Positions 58,873 through 64,000 of a stretch of 64,000 bases of DNA are shown here, one piece after another. The stretch is from an uncultured Opitutia bacterium (GTDB lineage Bacteria > Verrucomicrobiota > Verrucomicrobiia > Opitutales > Opitutaceae): NCBI GenBank assembly GCA_903825285.1, contig CAIJZY010000007.1, positions 1-64,000 on the forward strand. Direction: 5' to 3'. The translations under genes and the position numbers were made by a program. Within the stretch, counting starts at the first letter, position 1; each line of letters starts with the position of its first letter. The notes under the pieces were generated by a model, which worked only from the letters and a program-made list of their open reading frames with translations, did not search any database and was not told the origin of the DNA.

Positions 58873-59808
58873 TCACTCCCTCACCGAGGCGGGGAAGGGA
58901 GCACTTTCCAATCGGCCCACGCGCTCCGGTTCGATTTGCACGACACGCGCCGGCTTTAGCCTCTCCAAAGCCTCGCGCGCCTGGCCGAAATCAGGATGAA
59001 TCCGGAGACACTGTTGGTAGGCAACACGGGCCGCCACATGGTCGTGGCGGGCCTCGAAGATTTGCCCCAGATACCACTGGATGCTCTCGTGACCTTCATC
59101 GTCCTCCGTCGGAGTCAGTTCCATGCAGCGCTGCAGGCATGACTCCCCTTGGTTGAGCCGCATGCCGCTGGCCAAAGCCCAGCGTCCGTAGGCGCAGTTC
59201 ACGGCAAAATTCCGTGGATTGCGTGCGAGCAGCATGTCCAGAATTGCAAAAGCCCGGGGAAAATCCCGCTCTTGTGCGTGCAGCTCCGCGAGGGCGAAGG
59301 CGCCGCGCTCGGGATTGTGCCGGCCAATCTCTGCAGCCTCGGCAAATGCCCGGGTCATGCCGCCGCCCCAGATCGCGGGTACATGGCGATAGACATTCAT
59401 CCGACCAATATGCGCCTGCAGGTTTTCCGGATCTAGCTCCAAGGCACGATCGTAGGCTGCGAGGCATTTGCGACCCAGTCCGATCTTTTCCCGCAGCGGG
59501 GCCCCTGCCGCCTGCCAGGCATAGCCATTGCCCAGCCACAGAAAATAGTCCGACCGCCCCGGGACCAGGGCCACGGCCCGTTGCAGGCAACCCACGGCCA
59601 TGTTCGATTCACCCCGGGCGATCTCCACCTTTCCCAGCCCATAGGCGATCTCGGGGCGTTGCGGGTCAGCCGCTTCCAGCTTTCGATACGCCGTCTCGGC
59701 CTCGGCGAATCGCCGGGCCCGATAAAGCTGATCGGCCTCAGCCAAGGTTGGTTCCGCGGTCGCACGGACCGCCAGAGCAAGGAATCCAGCTAGGTGCCAT
59801 CGATTCAT
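58873..59808 (-). CDS. Secreted tetratricopeptide-repeat protein
   Basis: 311 residues. A short signal peptide (HLAGFLALAVRATA) is followed by TPR units: AEADQLYRARRFAEAETAYR, EIAYGLGKVEIARGESNMAV, KCLAAYDRALELDPENLQAH and QQCLRIHPDFGQAREALERL. TPR stacks bind other proteins; a periplasmic scaffold role is likely. Spacing to flanking genes gives no operon hint. Confidence 0.85.
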   Translation of the reverse strand: MNRWHLAGFLALAVRATAEPTLAEADQLYRARRFAEAETAYRKLEAADPQRPEIAYGLGKVEIARGESNMAVGCLQRAVALVPGRSDYFLWLGNGYAWQAAGAPLREKIGLGRKCLAAYDRALELDPENLQAHIGRMNVYRHVPAIWGGGMTRAFAEAAEIGRHNPERGAFALAELHAQERDFPRAFAILDMLLARNPRNFAVNCAYGRWALASGMRLNQGESCLQRCMELTPTEDDEGHESIQWYLGQIFEARHDHVAARVAYQQCLRIHPDFGQAREALERLKPARVVQIEPERVGRLESAPFPASVRE

Positions 59809-60010
59809 GGAATGGTCTGGGGGTCATCCAGTTGAGCCGCGCGATCGAAATGCGGCGCGACGATCCTGTCGAGTGGGGCCCAGTTACGATTGGGAAAAAC
59901 TACGCCCGCGGGCGGACAGGGACCCCACCGCCTGCTCAAATAATGTAACATTAGGAAGGTTGCTGCCACCCCCCAGGTCCAGTCTATGTATCGGAAGCAG
60001 TTCCCTGAAC

Positions 60011-60373
60011 ATGACCAAGAAATCCACGTCCCAATCTCGCGCCAACGAACTCCACGCCCAGATTGCCGCGGCCCAGAAGCAAGCCGATGCGGCAAAGAAG
60101 GCCGCCAAGCTGGCCAAGCTGAGTTACCGGACCGCCAAGCAGAAGCTCAAGGATGCCAAGCGGAACGCCAAGAAGCTCCGCAAGGTGGTGAAGGGCCTGA
60201 AGGCCGAACTCGCTTCCCTCGCCCCTCGTCGGGCCAAGCGCCAGCCGGCCGCGGCCAAGACCAAGCCCGCGGCGAAGGCGCCGCGACCGGCGGCCCCACT
60301 CCCGCGAGTGGAACCGGCCGCGGTCCCCACCGTCTCCACGCCCGAGTCGCTGACTCCGCCCAACGCTCAGTAA
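60011..60373 (+). CDS. Lys/Ala-rich histone-H1-like small protein
   Basis: 120 residues. The N-terminal 60 form an alpha-helical, coiled-coil-like segment rich in Lys/Ala (AAQKQADAAKKAAKLAKLSY), and the C-terminus is Lys/Pro/Ala-rich and disordered (KPAAKAPRPAAPLPRVEPAA), as in bacterial H1-like DNA-binding proteins. Its stop overlaps the end of the convergent PPK2 gene by 7 bp. A TAATGTAACATTA palindrome lies about 60 bp upstream. Nucleoid or polyphosphate binding is inferred only from composition. Confidence 0.65.
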   Translation: MTKKSTSQSRANELHAQIAAAQKQADAAKKAAKLAKLSYRTAKQKLKDAKRNAKKLRKVVKGLKAELASLAPRRAKRQPAAAKTKPAAKAPRPAAPLPRVEPAAVPTVSTPESLTPPNAQ

Positions 60374-61296
60374 ACTTCCGGGATGATCATCTCGGGACGC
60401 ACCGGCTCGCGCCGGTAGTCCGGATGATGGACGCGCGGCGGCAATTCGATCGCCGGGTGCTCGATCTCGCCATATTTCACCTGTGAGAGCAGGTGACGGA
60501 TGCAGTTGAGCCGGGCTTTCTTCTTGTCGGCACCCTGCACCACCCACCAGCGGGCCTCGGGAATGTGCGTGCGCTCGAACATGATTTCCTTGGCCTTGGT
60601 GTAGAGTTCCCAGCGCTTGCGCGATTCCAGGTCCATGGGGCTGAGCTTCCACTGCTTGAGGGGATCGTTGATCCGGCAGCGAAACCGGAACTCCTGTTCC
60701 TCGTCGGGGATGGAGAACCAGTACTTGATCACCTGGATGCCGGAACGGACGAGCATCTTCTCGAACTCGGGCACCGAGCGGAAGAACTCCTCGTATTCCG
60801 CGTCCGTGCAGAAGCCCATCACGCGCTCGACCCCGGCGCGATTGTACCAACTGCGGTCGAAGAGCACCATCTCCCCGGCGGCCGGCAGGTGCGCCACATA
60901 GCGCTGGAAGAACCACTGGGTCTTTTCGCGATTGGAGGGGGCCGGCAGCGCGGCCACCCGGGCCACGCGCGGATTGAGCCGCTGGGTGATGCGCTTGATC
61001 ACGCCGCCCTTGCCCGCCGCGTCGCGGCCCTCGAACACAATCACCATGCGGTGGCCGCTGGCCACAATCCAGTCATGCATCTTCACCAGCTCGCCCTGCA
61101 GGCGGAACAGCTCCCGGAAATACTGGTTGCGCGTCGCCCGGGACGCATCGGCCTCCACGGGACGAGTTTCCTGGCCGGGCTCGATCCGCTCCCAGTCCTC
61201 GCGCTCCATCTCCAGCTCCTCGTCGTAGTCGTCGATCAATTCGCGATGCACGCGCTGCATGAGCTGGTTTTCGTGGTTGGGCGTTGGTTTGGGCAT
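60367..61296 (-). CDS. ppk2: Polyphosphate kinase 2 (PPK2 family)
   Basis: 309 residues of the single-domain PPK2 class, which transfers phosphate between polyphosphate and nucleotides. Walker A is IVFEGRDAAGKGGVIKRITQ; the Walker B-like loop is VLFDRSWYNRAGVERVMGF; the lid helix includes DPLKQWKLSPMDLESRKRW. These motifs support catalysis. The start MPKPTPNHENQLMQRVHREL is chosen over a low-information upstream extension. It diverges from a second PPK2-like gene. Confidence 0.9.
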   Translation of the reverse strand: MPKPTPNHENQLMQRVHRELIDDYDEELEMEREDWERIEPGQETRPVEADASRATRNQYFRELFRLQGELVKMHDWIVASGHRMVIVFEGRDAAGKGGVIKRITQRLNPRVARVAALPAPSNREKTQWFFQRYVAHLPAAGEMVLFDRSWYNRAGVERVMGFCTDAEYEEFFRSVPEFEKMLVRSGIQVIKYWFSIPDEEQEFRFRCRINDPLKQWKLSPMDLESRKRWELYTKAKEIMFERTHIPEARWWVVQGADKKKARLNCIRHLLSQVKYGEIEHPAIELPPRVHHPDYRREPVRPEMIIPEVY

Positions 61297-61463
61297 GGAA
61301 GGGAGGTTGGACGCCGAGACAAACGGCGGGACCCCGGAGCGCAAGGCGTCAACGCGCGTCGTGAGCCGAGCGCCGGGATTGTCACACGTTTGTAACCTGT
61401 CCGGGCCCTTCCTGTGCGTTCCGCTGCTCGACTTTGCCATCCCGGACGGCAGCGTCGCGCTGC

Positions 61464-62939
61464 ATGGCAAAGGCGAAGCAGCGGCTGTCCAAGCGAACCT
61501 ATCAGGCCCGGGCCCGGGTGCTGCGCGCGCAGTTGGTGCAACTGCAATTGGAGCTGAAGCAGGCCCCCTTCAAGGTGCTCCTGATCCTGGCCGGCCCCGA
61601 AGGTGCCGGCCGCGGCAACCTGCTCAACACCCTGGCCGAATGGCTCGATCCGCGCGGAGTGGAGACATTTTCGTACCACGCCCCGACCGACAACGAGCGC
61701 GCCCATCCGCACCAATGGCGCTTTTGGCGCAGCCTGCCCGGCATCGGCCGGATCGGCCTCTATGCCGGTTCCTGGTACACCGAGACTCTGCGGGAGGAGG
61801 CGCGCAGCGCGCGCGCCCTTCACCATATCGCCGAGGAATCCGAGCGCATCCGCCATTTTGAGAAGCTCCTGGCCGATGGCGGCACCCTGATCGTCAAGGT
61901 CTGGCTCCACCTGTCCAAGTCCGCCCAGGGCCGGCGCCTGCGCACGCTGCGCGCCGACCCGGCCACGGCCTGGCGCGTGACCGAGGAGGATTGGCAGCAC
62001 CACCGCAATTACGACCGCCTCGACCGCACCGCGCGGCTGATCCGGGAAAAGACGCACCGCCACGGTGCCCGCTGGACGGTCATTGACGCGGAGGATGAAC
62101 GCACGCGCGACCTGCGGGTCGGCCAGCTGCTCCTCGCCCAGTTTCGCCGGCAGCAGCAGCGCTTTGCCCGTCTGAAGCAGCCGACGGGCAGGACGGCGGT
62201 CGAGCCGCTCCGTCCCTCCGGCCTGCGCCGGCTGCATGCCCTGCCGCTCGATCAGGATCTTTCCGAGAAGGACTACGACTCGCTCCGGGAAAAATGGCTG
62301 GGGCGCCTGAGCCGCGCCGTGCGCGCGACCCTCGCGGCCGACCGCTCCATCGTCCTGGCCTTCGAAGGCTGGGATGCCGCCGGCAAGGGCGGTGCGATCC
62401 GCCGGCTCACCAGCGCCATCGACCCGCGGGACTACCGCGTCATCCCGGTCGCCAAGCCGACGCCCGAGGAAAAGCACGCCCACTACCTCTGGCGGTTCTG
62501 GCGGGACATCCCCCGCAACGGGCGCATGACGATCTTCGACCGCTCCTGGTACGGTCGCGTGCTGGTGGAGCGGCTCGAGGGTTTCTGCCGCCCGGAGGAG
62601 TGGCGGCGCGCGTTCGCGGAGATCAACGACTTCGAGCGGGAGCTCACCGATCATGGCACGATCGTGCTGAAATTCTGGCTGCACGTGTCCCATGCGGAGC
62701 AGCTGCGTCGGTTCCGCGAGCGCGAATCGACACCCCACAAGCGCCACAAGATGAATGAGGAGGACTGGCGCAACCGCCGGAAGCGGGGCGCGTACGAGAT
62801 CGCGGTGGGCGACATGCTCGCCCTCACCGACACGGCCAATGCCCCGTGGCGGCTGGTGCCCGCCGACAACAAGCGCTTCGCGCGGCTCGAGGTCCTGCGC
62901 TCCGCCAGCCGTCATCTCGAGGCCGCACTCGAGGTTTAA
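61464..62939 (+). CDS. Two-domain PPK2-family phosphotransferase (PAP-like)
   Basis: 491 residues with two PPK2 domains, as in polyphosphate:AMP phosphotransferases. The C-terminal domain is canonical: VLAFEGWDAAGKGGAIRRLT, MTIFDRSWYGRVLVERLEGF. The N-terminal domain (about 30-230) is degenerate at the P-loop (LILAGPEGAGRGNLLNTL, with Arg for the Lys) and has GLYAGSWYTETL at the second motif. This class is expected to make ADP from AMP. The start MAKAKQRLSKRTYQARARVL is 30 nt inside the longest frame. Confidence 0.9.
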   Translation: MAKAKQRLSKRTYQARARVLRAQLVQLQLELKQAPFKVLLILAGPEGAGRGNLLNTLAEWLDPRGVETFSYHAPTDNERAHPHQWRFWRSLPGIGRIGLYAGSWYTETLREEARSARALHHIAEESERIRHFEKLLADGGTLIVKVWLHLSKSAQGRRLRTLRADPATAWRVTEEDWQHHRNYDRLDRTARLIREKTHRHGARWTVIDAEDERTRDLRVGQLLLAQFRRQQQRFARLKQPTGRTAVEPLRPSGLRRLHALPLDQDLSEKDYDSLREKWLGRLSRAVRATLAADRSIVLAFEGWDAAGKGGAIRRLTSAIDPRDYRVIPVAKPTPEEKHAHYLWRFWRDIPRNGRMTIFDRSWYGRVLVERLEGFCRPEEWRRAFAEINDFERELTDHGTIVLKFWLHVSHAEQLRRFRERESTPHKRHKMNEEDWRNRRKRGAYEIAVGDMLALTDTANAPWRLVPADNKRFARLEVLRSASRHLEAALEV

Positions 62940-62976
62940 TCTTCCCGCGCACCTTGGATTGTGTCCGGATTGGCGC

Positions 62977-64000
62977 ATGCGATTTTCCGGCCTGCCCTGC
63001 TTTGTCGCGCTGCTGACCCTGGCCGCCATCCCCGTCCATGCCGCGCCGCTGACGCCGGACGAGCAGAAGATCGTGGCTTACGTGGATGCGCACCGGGCGG
63101 ACTTCGCGGCGGACCTCGAGGCCGCCGTGCGCATCGACAGCGCGACGGAAAATCTCCCCGGCGTGCGGGAGATGGGGGAGTTTTTCCGCAGCCGCTTTGC
63201 CGCGCTGGGCTTCGAGAGCCGGTTCGTGCCGCTGCCGCCGGAAACCGGCCGGGCCGGGCATCTCGTGGCGGAGCACCGGGGCAAGCAGGGCCGGCGCGTG
63301 CTGCTGATCGGCCACCTCGACACGGTGTTCCCGGGCGGGACCTGGCGCCGCGAGGGCAATGTCGCCCACGGCTCGGGCGTGTCCGACATGAAGGGCGGCG
63401 ATGTGGTGATCCTTGAGGCGCTCCGGGCGCTGGCGGCCTCGGGCGCGCTTGAGGGGACCCAGATCATCGTGGTGTTTTCCGGGGACGAGGAGGCGGCCGG
63501 CAGCCCGCTGGCGGTGTCGCGGCGGGACATGCGCGAGGCCGCGGCGCGCAGCGACCTGGCGCTCGCCTTCGAGTCGGCCGTGGGGATGACCGGCACCGTC
63601 GCGCGCCGCGGGAGCATCACGTGGCACCTGGTCGTCCAGGGTGCGACTGGTCACTCCGCCGGCATCTTCTCGGCGGCCGACGGCAGCGGTTCGGTTTACG
63701 AGACCGCGCGGATCCTGCAGGGCTTTCATGACGAGCTGAGGAAGGTCGACGGCGTGACGGCCAATCCCGCCCTGATCGCCGGCGGCACCGAGGCGGCGCT
63801 CTCGCGCACCGGTGGCACGCTCACGGGCAAGACGAACATCATCGCGCAGCGGACGGAGGTGCGGGGCGACCTGCGCTTTGTCAGCGCCGAGCAGCTCGCA
63901 GACGTGCAGGCCCGCATGCAGGCAATCGTGGCGAAGCACCTGCCGCGCACCTCCGCCGAGCTGACGTTCGACGAGGGCTATCCGGCGATGCCGCCGCGCG
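62977..64000 (+). CDS. Secreted M20 family metallopeptidase (cut by window edge)
   Basis: The first 341 residues. Signal peptide (FVALLTLAAIPVHAAPLT). M20 zinc ligands and catalytic residues are in order: LIGHLDTVFPGG (His, Asp), GSGVSDMKGGDV (Asp), VFSGDEEAAGS (Glu-Glu), then a dimerisation domain with WHLVVQGATGHSAGI. It resembles carboxypeptidase G2-type enzymes that hydrolyse C-terminal amino acids or acyl amino acids. It continues past 64000. Confidence 0.88.
   Translation, partial: MRFSGLPCFVALLTLAAIPVHAAPLTPDEQKIVAYVDAHRADFAADLEAAVRIDSATENLPGVREMGEFFRSRFAALGFESRFVPLPPETGRAGHLVAEHRGKQGRRVLLIGHLDTVFPGGTWRREGNVAHGSGVSDMKGGDVVILEALRALAASGALEGTQIIVVFSGDEEAAGSPLAVSRRDMREAAARSDLALAFESAVGMTGTVARRGSITWHLVVQGATGHSAGIFSAADGSGSVYETARILQGFHDELRKVDGVTANPALIAGGTEAALSRTGGTLTGKTNIIAQRTEVRGDLRFVSAEQLADVQARMQAIVAKHLPRTSAELTFDEGYPAMPPR

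Overview
The window is a GC-rich bacterial chromosome segment (about two thirds G+C). It resembles an Opitutaceae-type member of the Verrucomicrobiota. The pointers are a DUF2851 protein, a nifJ / dihydroorotate-dehydrogenase-like / GltD-like cluster, a secreted MGH1-type glycoside hydrolase, several TonB-dependent receptors and few Shine-Dalgarno sites. The lineage is an inference from gene content. Nothing looks like a prophage, conjugative element or CRISPR array.

Layout. 1-13.4 kb, nearly all on the minus strand: infB (cut by the left edge) and nusA behind a promoter plus terminator-like leader; DUF2851; a SAM methyltransferase; a FixL/FixJ-like two-component pair; tRNA-Ser; a membrane zinc peptidase; an oxidoreductase-cupin pair; an M3 oligopeptidase; a TonB receptor; a ferredoxin. 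13.5-27.2 kb: rhomboid protease, Prc protease, prmC-prfA, a HAD hydrolase, a lysozyme-like secreted protein, a large glycoside hydrolase, an ECF sigma/anti-sigma pair and a SNF2 helicase carrying an in-frame palindromic insertion. 27.5-39.9 kb: a 12-gene complex I operon, nuoA-B-C-D-I-H-J-K-L-M-M'-N, with no nuoE/F/G and two NuoM paralogues. 40.1-48.0 kb, minus strand: a Y-family polymerase, a GltD-like oxidoreductase, a DHOD-like protein and pyruvate:ferredoxin oxidoreductase. 48.2-53.3 kb: tRNA-Phe, an RraA-like protein, a 5'-truncated GTP-type PEP carboxykinase abutting the N-terminal stub of a 2-hydroxycarboxylate transporter, and a second TonB receptor. 53.5-64 kb: a cyclic-nucleotide-binding protein, a hybrid histidine kinase, a chemoreceptor, a TPR protein, a Lys/Ala-rich small protein, two divergent PPK2 kinases and the start of a secreted M20 peptidase.

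How it fits together. Pyruvate:ferredoxin oxidoreductase makes reduced ferredoxin. A complex I lacking its NADH module but carrying an extra antiporter-like subunit lies next to it. A ferredoxin-linked, extra-pumping complex I is therefore a natural hypothesis, though nuoEFG may lie elsewhere in the genome.

The most interesting unexplained signals are: (1) a hairpin family with covarying stems around a constant GAA/GAA internal loop (four copies, two near tRNA genes, one inside nuoI); (2) inverted arrays of short low-GC words between nuo genes and, in frame, inside the SNF2 gene; (3) a 174-bp element bounded by 26-bp inverted repeats; (4) a likely attenuator ahead of nusA; (5) the pckG/transporter breakpoint.
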